Shown here: positions 1 to 11,228 of the stretch, piece by piece
Layout: each line of letters opens with the position of its first letter
Numbering within the stretch: the first letter of the stretch is position 1
Source of the DNA: Terana coerulea
Taxonomy: Eukaryota > Basidiomycota > Agaricomycetes > Polyporales > Phanerochaetaceae
Direction of reading: 5' to 3'
NCBI GenBank assembly: GCA_024811115.1
Contig: JAKOGH010000577.1
Location: 1-16,486, forward strand
Length of the DNA: 16,486 nt
Notes under the pieces: model-generated
Told to the model about the DNA's origin: nothing
What the model saw: only the letters and a program-made list of their open reading frames with translations
Databases searched by the model: none
Made by a program: the position numbers and the translations under genes

Positions 1-3000
1 ACAAGAAACCTGTTCTCGAAGGACCAATATACGACGATGCTTACATTAAGAAGACATATGCCAAGAAACCGGTGAAGTCAGAATGGCTGATCAATGCGAA
101 ATCGCCCGTGGCCAATTACTACAGTGCTTTCACTGGGAAAATGCCGGAATATCAGGCTCAGCAGGTGGTGGGACCCTCCGGTCTGATGTGGAGGTGTGAG
201 ATGTCCATATCGAATGTTTGAATGTTCCTGACCGCCCCTCGTAGGGTCACTGCAACTTTGGACAGTCCGGAGGGCCATGAGCAGGTTGTGGCTATAGGAG
301 ACCATTTGTTGCGGAAAGATGCTGAGAAGCTAGCTGCGTTGTCAGCTCTGTATCAATTAGATGCACTAGATCTGGTGAGTATGTACGCCCGAAATAAAAA
401 TCACCAGTTAACGTGCCTACCACTTTTAGCTTGATAAGAAGAAGTCCGATCTGGTCAAGCAGTCGCCTCAAGAGGTCAAACTGTCCGATAGCACCGTCGT
501 TGACTACGAGAAAGCTCGGCAGTTCATGGATTATTATTGCCGGAGGTTCGGATTCGGTAAACCTGACGTCGAGTGCACGGAACTACGCGGCAGAGGCACC
601 AACAACTGGGAGGCCGTCATGACGGTCGGCGGTCGTAAAATTGGAATGGGCTCCGGACCAAATAAGAAGTCGGCGAACATCACTTGTTATATCGATGTCA
701 CGCAGTACCTCGAGCTGCGACCCCGAACTGTGGAAGAAATTCGTCTCCGACGCGAAGAGTGGCAAGGACTTGGGTATGGCTGGTCCGGTGTATTTCCAGG
801 TTAACCAGCGCGTCGAGGATCAGATCCAAGATCTCTGCTCCGACATCAGGAAGAGTACACTGTACAAGAATCGACCGAGGGTGAAGTCGCTCATGACCGG
901 TAGCGATGACCCCAGCACAATGGACGTGGCGCCGCCAGTCGCCAAATATGTCACTCCTTCTCGTCGGCACATCTCGGAAGACATGCTCAGCCAAAAGTCG
1001 AAAATTCTCGCCGAGAGGCGGAAGCGGTACCTCGAGGATCCCGCGATGGAGAAAATGCGCGCCACCCGCGCTGCACTCCCTGTCTATACGAAAGCTGAGG
1101 ACCTCCTGTCGCACGTCGAGAAGCATGAAGTCACTATCTGTATGGCGGCTACGGGTTCGGGTAAAACAACTCAGATCCCCCAGCTCCTCCTTGACGATTG
1201 GATCGATAAAGGAAATGGTGCGAAGTGCAACATCGTCTGCACTCAACCTCGTCGTATTGCTGCTATCAGTGTGGCGCAACGTGTTGCTGCGGAGAGAGGC
1301 GAAACTGCCGGGAGGTCGATTGGATACCAAGTACGGTTTGAGGCTAAGCTACCAGAAGAGCACGGCAGCGTTACCTTCTGCACGACCGGTATATTCTTGA
1401 AGCGGATGCAATCTGCGCTCGAGGAGGGCGGTTCGGCTCGCAGCAGAAGTTTGGACGACGTCACCCATATCGTCGTGGATGAAGTCCATGAACGAGACGT
1501 CGACACAGACCTTCTCTTGGTCGTACTCAAGCGGTTAATCGCAGATCGCAAAGCCAGGGAAACCTATCAAGGTGATTCTCATGAGCGCAACCATTGACCC
1601 AAAGCTCTTCCAGGAATACTTCCCAGATGAGCAAGGCAAGCCTGCGAGTATCATCGACATCCCCGGTCGCTCGTTCCCCGTACAGAAGCGTTTCCTGGAC
1701 GACTTCGTGTCCCAAGTTGCGCAGGAGCGGGAGACATCATGGGTATTCAGCGACGATGGCGTTCAGAAGTACCTCGCTCGAGAGCTCGGCCCTAACATCC
1801 CAAGTATCCCTGCATTAGCCCATATCCGTGCTCGTTATTCGCAGACCGCAGACCGAACGGACGATCTCGACATACCATATCCCCTTGTTGCACTCACCAT
1901 CTCCCATGTTCTCCGTAAAACCGATGACGGCCACGTGCTGGTGTTCTTGCCCGGCTGGGACGACATCGTCGGCGTGCAGCGAGCCCTCCAGCAGCCCAAA
2001 GGGTCGATCGGCATCAACTTGAACTCCGGCAACTACAGCATCCATTGTCTTCATTCCACTGTTCCGCTCGCAGAGCAGCAGGTCATCTTCGATCCACCTC
2101 CGGCTGGCCAACGCCGTATCATCCTTGCCACCAACATCGCCGAAACCTCGGTCACTATTCCTGATGTGGTCTACGTAGTCGACACCGCTAAGGTCAAGGA
2201 GAACCGATACGATCCAGAGCGTCACATATCGTCTCTTGTCTCCGCCTGGGTAGGCTCCTCCAACCTAAACCAGAGAGCAGGTCGTGGAGGCCGACATCGT
2301 CCCGGAGAGTACTATGGTATCCTTGGCCGTCAGCGAGCAGACAACCTCCACCCTCACCAGACAGTTGAAATGAAGCGTGTAGACCTGAGTAACATCGTCA
2401 TGCACGTTAAGGCTCTCAACTTCCCTGGAATGAGTGTCGAAGAGGTCTTGGCCAATACCATCGAGCCACCTGATGCCGAGCGGGTTGAGGCCGCGATGAA
2501 TTTGTTGCAGATGGTTGGCGCACTAGACGAAAAGAAGGCTCTCACATCTCTTGGTCGTGTGCTCCTTCAGCTGCCGATAGATGCCCAGATGGGCAGACTC
2601 ATTCTCTTTGGTAGCTTCTTCCGCTGTCTGGACCAAGCTCTTTCGCTTGCCGCCATCTTGACCAACCGTGACCCATTCATGTCCCCGATGCACCTGAAGG
2701 ACGAAGCAGCGCGTCGCAAGAACTCGTTCTCGCCCGAGGAATTCCGATCCGATCCTTTGGCCACTTTGCGCGCGTACAACCAGTGGTGGTCGATGCAGTC
2801 GAGAGGGGAGTACGTCTCTGCCAATCGGTTCTGTGTGGACAACTTCCTTTCGAAGCCGACGCTGCTGATGATCCAGAAGATCAAGGGACATATCCTGCAG
2901 TCACTGTATGACATTGGCGTCATCGAGGTATCCGCGGGTGGATCTGTGAACGCCAGCAGGCCGAGGGGTAGAGGCGAGCTGAGCGTCCCACAGGAACTGG

Positions 3001-3861
3001 ACCGTAACGGCGATTCCCTTCCTGTACTCGCCGCTCTCATCGCTCTCGGCTTACAACCGAAATTTGCTATCCGGACACATGGCACATTCTACCGCACACA
3101 ACAGGATAAGGTAGGCATTGAGCACAACTTGTTCGACATACGGTATTCTGACCTCACTTTACGTTCAGGCCGTCTTCACTCACCCTTCCAGTGTTAACCA
3201 CCGCAGGCGCTCGGAGAAAGAGGACAACGAAGGCCCTCGGATGGAGAAGCAGATACTTGCATACGCCGAGAAACGTCAGAACCTATCCGCAGCCGGGGCC
3301 ACGTCGAACGCCCAGAAGCTGTTGGTTGGCACGACGCGCTTGGATCCTTTGACTTACATCCTGTTCGGTGCTCATCGCCTCGAGGTCACTCAAAGAGGTC
3401 TCGACTGCGACGAGTGGCTGGCAATTGTCGGAAACGTGGAGGTCATGGACGATATAGAGCGCCTGAAGGTCATGATGGAGTCCTGCATGCTTCGCGTGTT
3501 CCAAGGCATCACGAAGTTACGAGCGAAGAGGTTCGTGCCTCGTTTGGAGGGTAAAGAGGACGAATCGGGCGACGAGGACGACGATAACGTCGCAGACCAG
3601 CCCTTGTCCAGCGCCGAAATCAAGGAGCTCGACTTCCTCACGCAAGATATCGTTGGCATCCTAAACAACTACAGCAGCTACCGCGTATCGACCCAATCAC
3701 GACAGAACTCACGTCCCGCAACGCCTGTCGACTCTCCCTACTGGTCGCCTGGCATGCTGCCAGGTTCCAGATCTGGGTACTCAACCCCTCGTTATATGAA
3801 CACCGCGTCGGGAGCTTCTGCTTTCCACTCGCGCCCCAGCACGCCCAGCCGCCTAAGATGA
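1..3861 (+). CDS. DExH-box RNA helicase with tandem dsRBD-like domains (5' end missing)
   Basis: Probable ATP-dependent RNA helicase of the DHX9/DHX36-like group; it would unwind RNA duplexes or remodel RNPs. The reading frame enters at base 3. Introns are 194-244, 375-429 and 3111-3168. Two dsRBD-like segments come first (about window residues 34-102, ending in a KDAEKLAALSALYQL helix, and about 136-200). The helicase core follows: motif I ATGSGKTTQIPQ (1151 on), Ia TQPRRIAA, II DEVH (1478-1489), III SAT (1584-1592), IV FLPGWDD, V TNIAETSVTIPD, VI QRAGRGGR (2271-2294). HA2 and OB-fold regions are next, then an acidic stretch and a Ser/Pro-rich tail ending in STPSRLR. The frame breaks twice: at about 712-716, between VTQYLE and SCDPELW, and at about 1556-1560, between motifs II and III. 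No intron can fit at either place, so the bases given do not encode one continuous chain. The family call is firm; the exact orthologue is not. Confidence 0.93.
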
Positions 3862-4270
3862 TGTTTTTATGAGGATGAGGATTATGATTGCATGCATGGT
3901 CTCTTTATACTATTGTAGCTCCTATGTTCGATAATTGTCTCTAGAGGAAATATCACTCCCAACTCGTTCTGTTTTCGTTTTATCTGACATGTCCTAACCT
4001 GACAAGACTCGGAGCGCCGGAAGTACGGTTTCATGGTGAAGACGCCCGCATCCGGCGCAACGAAACAAGCGCCTTCGATCGCAGGGCGAGGCCAAGCCGC
4101 AATTGCTGCTTACACCGAGTCCTCTCACCCACCGACTCTCATTCAATTCGGTTTCATCCTTAGCTCCCTCTCCTCCATCTCATAACGAGCTATTTCGCTG
4201 TGTTGTGCTGAGCCCGCTTACTCTTCTGACCAGCTTCACGTCGTAGTGTTGCATACCACATCCTGCCAAG
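3862..4270. other. Intergenic: helicase 3' end and AP-2 alpha promoter/5' leader
   Basis: About 410 bases between two genes on the same strand. The first part should hold the helicase 3' UTR; no clear AATAAA signal is seen. A pyrimidine-rich tract at about 4158-4181 lies roughly 90-110 bases before the AP-2 ATG, which is typical of a fungal transcription start region that lacks a TATA box. No convincing gene is seen on either strand. Confidence 0.5.
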
Positions 4271-7200
4271 ATGGCTACAAGCATGAGGGGATTGACGCAA
4301 GTGAGTGCGTACTATATGTCTGTTCCACACGCAATCTAATCATCTTTAGTTTATTGCGGACATTCGTGGGGCAAGAGTACGAGAGCTGGAGGAGAAGAGG
4401 ATCAACAAGGAGATGGCTAATATACGGAAGAGGTTTAAGGGTACGCGTCGATATTTATTGCATTACCCTTTCCCCTTTTATTGACACGCACCAGATGGAA
4501 ACTTGGACGGATACCAGAAGAAGAAGTGAGGCGCAAACCGTCATGTCTACATATGTTCCACCAACACTCACCATCCCGTGCAGGTATGTAGCAAAGGTTA
4601 TATTCACCTATATCCTGGGCTACAAGGTCGATGTCGGACACATGGAAGCCGTGAACCTCATATCAAGTCAGAAGTATAGCGAGAAGCAGATTGTTAGTCA
4701 ATTCCCTTTACTCTGCATAACTTCTGACTCCCGTTCATAGGGCTACCTAGCAGTGACATTGCTCATGCATGAGAACTCCGACTTCCTTCGACTGGTGGTG
4801 AACTCAATACGAAAAGACCTGAACGAGAATAACGAGATCTACAATTGCTTAGCTTTGCACGCTATTGCGAATGTTGGCAGTCAAGAGATGGCGGAAGCAC
4901 TTGCTGAGGACGTCCACCGTCTCCTCATATCACCGTAAGTATGGCCTGTCAACTGGGTGCGAACCAAAACCTCATGGTTCTGCACAGGACGTCACAAACC
5001 TTCGTGCGGAAGAAGGCTGCTCTGACCCTACTGAGGCTTTACCGCAAGCATCCGGAGGTTATACCCGCTGCAGAATGGGCGTTGCGCATTGTCTCTATCA
5101 TGGACGACCTGGATCTTGTAGGTGTGCAGTGGACGGTTTGAGCCAAACTCATCCGTCACTTCGTAGGGAGTGGTAGTTTGCGTCACTAGTCTAGTTCTGG
5201 CCTTGGCCCAAGATCATCTTGACGCTTACGCCGTCTGCTACCAGAAAGCTGTAGATCGCCTGAACAGAGTGTGTGCTCTTATTGCTTTTCTTAGCACATA
5301 CTGACTGTCGCGCAGCTTGTGGTCGAGCACGAATATTCAGCAACATACGCATACTATAAGGTTCCCTCACCATGGCTTCAAGTGAAACTGTTACGGCTAT
5401 TACAGTATTATCCCCGACTGGTATGTGAAGAAAGAGCTGTTTTATGGCATGTTATACTCACGGAATATTAGAGGATCCGACACTTCGCAAGATACTCTTT
5501 ACTGTCTTGCAAACCGTCATGGACAACTGCGCGGAGCCATCACGGAACGTTCAGCATAACAACGCCCAGCACGCCGTGTTATTTGAGGTTATTGGCCTTG
5601 CGATACATCTGGACACAAGCTCGCCCCTGGTCAACACAGCAACCGTGCTACTTGCTCGCTTCATCAGTTCTAAGGAGACGAACGTCCGTTACCTTGGACT
5701 TGATACCATGGCCCACCTCGCAGCCCGCGCAGATCACCTGGATGCAATCAAGCGTCATCAGGGCACCATTATCTTGTCTCTCCGGGATAAGGACATATCT
5801 GTCCGCCGACGGGCACTCGACCTTCTCTACAGTATGTGCGACGTCGATAACTCCGAACTCATTGTTGGAGAGCTCCTTCGATACCTGAAAGTTGCCGACT
5901 ATGGCCTTCGTGAAGAAATGGTCCTGAAGATTGCCATCTTGACAGAGAAGTACGCGGGTACGTACAAATGGTATGTCGATACAATACTGGAGCTCCTGAG
6001 TGCTGCGGGCGATCATGTCGGCGATGAAGTGTGGTATCGAGTCGTACAGATCGTCACCAATACCGAGGACCTTCAGCCCTATGCTGCAAGGGTCGTCTTC
6101 GAATACCTCAAATCACCATCCTCGCATGAAAGCTTGGTCAAGGTCGGAGGTAAGCAGAAGCCGGTATCTGGCTTTCTTGAGTTGGGAGTGACTAACTCTA
6201 CTATAGGGTATATTCTTGGTGAATATGGTCACCTCATTGCCAACGATCCTGGGTACAGTCCCATGGAACAATTCCAAGCTCTCCACTCCAAGTCGCAGTT
6301 CTGTACGGCCCCTACCCGAGCGCTCTTGCTCACAACGTACATCAAATGGGTTAACGTCTTCCCAGAGATCAAAAGTGGACTAGTCAACGTATTCGAACGA
6401 TACCGCCATGTTCTCGACGTCGACCTCCAGCAACGTGCATGCGAGTTCTACGCTTTGGCCACTCGCGCGGCTGACGATGAAATGCTGCAGAATGTATGCG
6501 AAGAGATCCCGCCATTTCCACCGCGCGAGAGTGCTCTTATTGGAAGGCTAGCCAAGAAGCATTCTGATACAGAGGACAAGCGAACATGGATCCATGGCGG
6601 CAAGGACCTTAACCTGGACCGTTCCTCTACGATGAAGAGGAAACCAACGTTAGGCGATGTCAACGGGACTGGAAACACCAAACCTGCCGTCTCAGACATC
6701 ACGAATTCTCTTCTGGGTCTCGACCTCACTACGTCGCCCACTTCAGCCAACGGGACCGGCTCGGTGCAGGACCTGCACTCAGCATCCGCTGCTGTCTTAG
6801 CTGAGAAGGGTATCACACGTCTGACCACGAGTGTCAACGTCGATAGATGGTTCGACAAGCTTACGTACACCGCCGATGGCGTCCTATACGAAGATGTCCA
6901 GATACAAATCGGTATCAAGTCAAGATATCACGGTCATATCGGACAACTAGCGATATACGTTGGTAACAAGATTTCTGCACCGCTGACCTCGTTTACCGCG
7001 ACTCTTCAAGTGGATGATACGGAAGCTCTTTCCGCGTCTTTTGCGAAGATTGCACCGAGCATGATCGCTCCGCGGACCCAGTCACAACAGCTCGTGCACG
7101 TCGAATGTAAAAGCCGTTCACGACGCCGCCCATCCTCAGCGTGTCCTTCCTCGCCGGCGCGCACCAAACCATCGCCGTAAGGCTACCCATCGTCCTCTCG

Positions 7201-7648
7201 AAATTCGTCGAGCACGTCAAGCTTGGCCAGACCGAGTTCTTCGAGCGCTGGAAGCTCATCGGCGGCCCTCCGCAAGAGGCGCAAAGCATCTTCCCTGTCA
7301 CCCTTACCGATGCTGGACAGCTCGATCTGGAGAAGAACCGCCAGGTTGTTGCAGGCAGCTCGCTGAACATCCTTGACGGGCTCGACCCCAATCCGAATAA
7401 CCTCGTCGCCGCTGGTATTCTGCACATGGCGACGGAGGGCAAAGTGGGATGTCTTATGCGACTGGAACCTAACCGTGAAGCCAAGGTAAGCGAGCTGTTG
7501 CATTCAGTCGACCACTTCATAGCCTATCGCATCACTGACGTTAACTCCTAGCTCTGCCGGCTTACCGTCCGAAAGCACCTCGGAAAATGTGGCAGCCGAG
7601 ATCCAACGGCTGGTACAGAAATCTTTGGTAGCGGGTGCACCGTCATGA
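4271..7648 (+). CDS. APL3: AP-2 adaptor complex subunit alpha (alpha-adaptin)
   Basis: Large subunit of the AP-2 complex, which selects cargo at the plasma membrane during endocytosis. Exons: 4271-4300, 4350-4440, 4495-4525, 4584-4692, 4741-4934, 4988-5117, 5167-5268, 5316-5420, about 5474-6149, 6207-7485, 7552-7648, giving about 947 aa, the normal length. The ATG begins MATSMRGLTQFIADIRGAR. The trunk includes the GYQKKKYVAK basic patch (phosphoinositide-binding region in the mammalian protein), HMEAVNLISS, and SRNVQHNNAQHAVLFE. A Ser/Thr-rich hinge with LLGLD (6710-6724) follows, then the appendage sandwich and platform (FFERWK, DPNPNN, GCLMRLEPN). The frame breaks at 7109-7112, where one A is missing before KPFTTPP, and at 7572-7574, where one A is extra after LCRLTVR. 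Corrected, the end reads STSENVAAEIQRLVQKSL and stops at 7646-7648. Uncorrected, the last exon reads on to a stop at 7843-7845. The join at 5420/5474 is also doubtful by one base. The intron at 6150-6206 is in frame and open, but protein conservation (VGG|YILGEYG) shows it is spliced. Confidence 0.95.
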
Positions 7649-7961
7649 TTGCTTTCATCAGGGATGAGGAATGGATGTACATGATCTACCTACACGGACA
7701 ACCCTATATAATGCGCATACCCTGTACACATTTTTTTCGAGTTATGCAATCTGCGTGGCTGATATCTTCTCGCAGCGAACGCTACGGCTGCTATCTTCCA
7801 TTGCACTCTTCCTTACCTGAGGTTTGGCGTGGCGTTTGCTTGTGATTGCACTCTTTCCATGCGTACGAATATAGGATAATTCGATTACAGCGATATTATT
7901 TATGGTATACGAAGCAAGCCCGAAGTACTGAGCAGCAGAACAAGACGCGCCTCAACATACA
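7649..7961. other. Convergent intergenic region between AP-2 alpha and the RasGAP gene
   Basis: About 310 bases between two genes that end toward each other, so it should hold both 3' UTRs. It is AT-richer than its surroundings, with a short T run near 7731-7737. The frame left open by the extra A in the last AP-2 exon continues to 7845; I take that as an artefact, not coding sequence. No further gene is seen. Confidence 0.5.
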
Positions 7962-10900
7962 TCATTTCCTCAGTATCCCACGCAATAAGCCTTTCTTCCT
8001 CCGGGTGGACTCGTCAACAGCTGTGTCCATTGGGAACGGGAGACACATCGAAGGTGTTGTCGGTGATGACGGTAATATTGAGGGACTCTTCCGGCTCAGC
8101 GCAGAGTCTGTAGATGTCGAGCGCGTGTGACGGCCAAGGAGCGGACGGCGTCGCTTTGACTGTGAGTCGGCTTCGTCCGTGTGCAGCGAGTTTTCCACGG
8201 AGGAGTTGGAGGAGTCCCGCCGCTCGGAAAGCGCCTCGTGCGACGACCGAACGCGAGGGCTCGGGTGGCCGCTACCTATTGGGCTGGACTGCGCGGACGC
8301 CCCGTCGGATAAGGACTGCGGCGTGCGAGGGGCGACAACGCTGACGGGTGCAGTGGACGGGCGCCGCGGCCGGCGCGTCAGCTTGCGTCGCTCGGAGGAC
8401 GACTTTCTCCTCGTACGGACGGGCGACGGCGCTACGTCTGGGGAGAGGGGTGAACGCGCGAATGACGGGGACGCCAGCTCGGTGGACCGCCGCGCACGGC
8501 TGCTCGTCGCGAGCTTGCTCACGCGGGCGAGCGCGTGCTCTTCGACTTCGAGGCACTTCTGGCAGAAGAGGTCCAGAAGTCGTGCTCGGAGGGTTGGCCG
8601 AGGCGGGCGGGCAGGTGCCGGCGGGTGTTGCGGACGACGATGGATGTGATGATCGCAAGGTGCTTGCCGAGGTCGAGCATGCGGGGGGCGGGGCAGAGCT
8701 TCGTTGTACAGCAGCGGCAGCGCATTGGCTTTGCGTTCAAAAGCCGTTGTAATCCGTGCCCGTTCTCGCTTGTCGACAACTCGCGTGGGCGACGTTGGAA
8801 GACTGTCGGGACCAACAGACGAAATCGCAAGAATGTAGTCAACCATGGTGTCCGAAGAGCTCGTGAGGAAGTCCTTCACACCACGCATGAACTGCTCCTT
8901 CTGCAGATTCTGACTTGGTATAAGCATCAAGACGATATTCTAACGGCCAAAACTCACCGCGTTGAGATTAGCGAGGCTGCAGAGTACTTTGGCAATCAAG
9001 GTCAGGCTTCTCTGAACTGGCTCGTCTGTCAAGCCTACAGAACTGTCAACAAACAGTCTTGGCGGTTCACGAGTATTGACGAACCCGGCCAAAATCCAAA
9101 CAAATGAGGCTTCAATATCGCCGGAATGAAGAACCGAAGGAACACGAAAGCTGAGACACCTTGCCATGGCAGATCTGGGTAACGGTCCTCTCTGACGTGG
9201 TATCGATTCTCAATGAGCGTCCGTACATGTAGGAAAAGCCTTCGCATCTCTCTGCAGACATATGTCAGAGATCCCTTAAGAGCCAGCCTGTGTAGAGGAA
9301 ACTCACTCAGGGCACTTGTCACGGGCCTCGTAGATTGACTTCCAAAATTCCTGACACCATTGCACGAGGAGATCCACGTTCTTCTCGACACGCTTCGCGC
9401 TCTTGCCACTGCGCACCGGGTCAGTCTCAATACAGACCCGCTCCGAGCATAGTCGTCGGATGGCCGGGCCCACGCTAGCTTCGAGAAACGCAGCGCCGTG
9501 AGTGACCATGAAAATCTCCATAGTCTTCGTGAACACGGTGTTTCCTCGGCTGACAAGGTGAGATGAGTAGTCGGCTGATACCACACGAGAAGGAGCTCAC
9601 AAGAGTGGTCGCATGCGCTGTAGATCTCTCGGGTAAGAAGACGTTTTACAGGATGAAAGGCAAAATCACTGACATCGTTCAGTACCGTCGACTTCACGAT
9701 TAGCAAGGTCCATGATGCAGTCGACAAGACTGTCTTTGGCTAAGGCGACAGACACGAGGTTACTGGATATACTTCTTATGCTCAGCTTGCTTTCGAGCTC
9801 CGTAATCCAATCCAAGTAGTTCTTATCTTGCATTGCCTAGAGAGCCTTGTCAGTTCTGTAACAGTGCTCGGCTGAAAGAGGCACGGTAACCTGGAGGACC
9901 CCAGAATACAGTGCGTGGGGTAGGATGATCTCTCTATGGGACGTGTGAATCCCGTGTCCATCGGAGATGGTCAAAACAGACTTACTCATCAACGCGGATC
10001 TTCAGCCTTATTTCGCCAACGATGGCAGCCTGGCTCTGCGTGTTTAACACCGGAAACCACCCTCGACATGCTCACCTCTCCGAAAGTTCATGAGAGGGAT
10101 AGCCGTGCTGCCAATCTGGACAGGCTTCAGCAGCTTCTTGTCTCGCCAGACCGCGATCTCCAAGGTTTCGAACGGTGGGAGATCGGTAAACGTGAAGCTT
10201 TCGTGCCAATCGGGCGAGCCCACGCCCTTCCGCACCGTGGTTTTGCCGGCGAGAGTACCGTTGACCAACACGGAGCAATACACGTCCATATCCAGCGTCT
10301 CATCCAAATCACCCGGACCTGCGTCATCTCCTAACGGACGAGAAGCACCGAGGTTCCGGCCTTGGATGCAGGCAAGCTCGACTTGTCGCCACATGCGGTA
10401 GAGGCCGCCTTCGGCCGAGTTTATCCAGCGACCGTAGACTTCTGGAATAGCGTATGAGCGAAGGAGAAGGAGTCACATGTTGAGAAGCTCGGTGTCTGGA
10501 AATTGGATGTAGATGGGTTCTGGGTCGGCGGTGGGGCACATAGAGATCTGACCACTACGATTTTGTGAGCAGTGTTTCGTGAAAAGGCGTGTTACAACAT
10601 TCGCACATCTTACAGAATATCCCGATGACATCTTTCCTATCGAATAGTGAACGGTGTACATATCGAATGTCCGTGTGATTTAGCGTGTGCACGTTGTCGT
10701 CTCCGTACAATATTGTATACTGTGGCAAGTGTTAAGTTCAACGAAAATAGTGCATATATGCGGCTCACTTACATCAATGTACACTTTCAGGAAGCATCCT
10801 TCGTTATATTCTACGAGTTTGATAGTCGCGGGCCGCCAATGCTCACCACCACCTGAGCTACGTGACAGACTCAGCCAGCTTGACTTCTCTGAGTATAATC

Positions 10901-11228
10901 AATGTCAGGCAGGAAAACCATCAAGGAGTTCGCTACGTGCCTTTGACCTTCCGCTGTCCCAAGTCGCTTGAGCTTGGCATATTCCTCAACGAGTCCCGTT
11001 TCTCGCTCTTCTTCCTCGGTATTGGTGACTGGAACTACAGCAGTGCTTAGAATATTCGTAAATGGCTCCACATGACTATGTGCATGCGTACCTTGCGGTT
11101 GGCGGTCGCAGCCTTAGACATGAATATCTCGACTTGAACGTCAAATTCTTGGGGCCCGAGGTCTCTACAGTAGACGTGCTGTGCCGGCTGGAGGGGCCAG
11201 CCACGGGCAATTCCTCGTCTCCATACAT
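7962..11228 (-). CDS. PH-C2-RasGAP domain protein (BUD2/SynGAP-like)
   Basis: Predicted GTPase-activating protein for a Ras/Rap-type GTPase, likely at the plasma membrane in polarity control. Exons, 5' to 3' on the minus strand: 11228-11092, 11045-10948, 10888-10773, 10719-10614, 10547-9986, 9933-9891, 9836-about 9674, about 9625-9601, 9549-9307, 9251-9085, 9034-8958, 8909-7962; about 900 aa. The start MYGDEELPVAGPSSR is the best available ATG but is not proven. The PH domain runs from SSWLSLSRSSGGGEHWRP to LLLLRSYAIPEVYGRW. A C2 domain (WRQVELACIQGRNLG to FRRGEHVEG) and a RasGAP domain follow, with arginine finger LFRGNT (Arg codon 9548-9546), LEASVGPAIRRL and FLRFFIPAILKPHLFGF. The C-terminus is Ser/Pro/Arg-rich and ends KKGLLRGILRK. 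Breaks: frame mismatch at the 10614 donor, TGA at 10475-10473, one T missing at 10059/10058, a C-run shift at 8688-8683, and one C missing near 8577. The 9674/9625 junction is the least certain. Confidence 0.88.

Noticed and set aside
698..1330. 210-codon open frame on the minus strand across the helicase
   Set aside because: Antisense shadow of the strongly conserved helicase core; its translation has no family character.
7649..7845. C-terminal extension of AP-2 alpha to the stop at 7843-7845
   Set aside because: It arises only in the frame created by the extra A at 7572-7574; the other frame matches the known end of alpha-adaptin.
8179..8752. Plus-strand open frames in the GC-rich C-terminal part of the RasGAP gene
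   Set aside because: GC-rich DNA has few stops; the minus strand carries the conserved LGKHLAIITSIVVRNTRRHL and LDLFCQKCLEVEEH segments.
10324..10539. Open minus-strand frame that avoids the TGA in the PH-domain exon
   Set aside because: It keeps splice phase but encodes a His/Pro/Arg-rich string, whereas the other frame gives clear PH and C2 sequence; it would also miss the C2 start.
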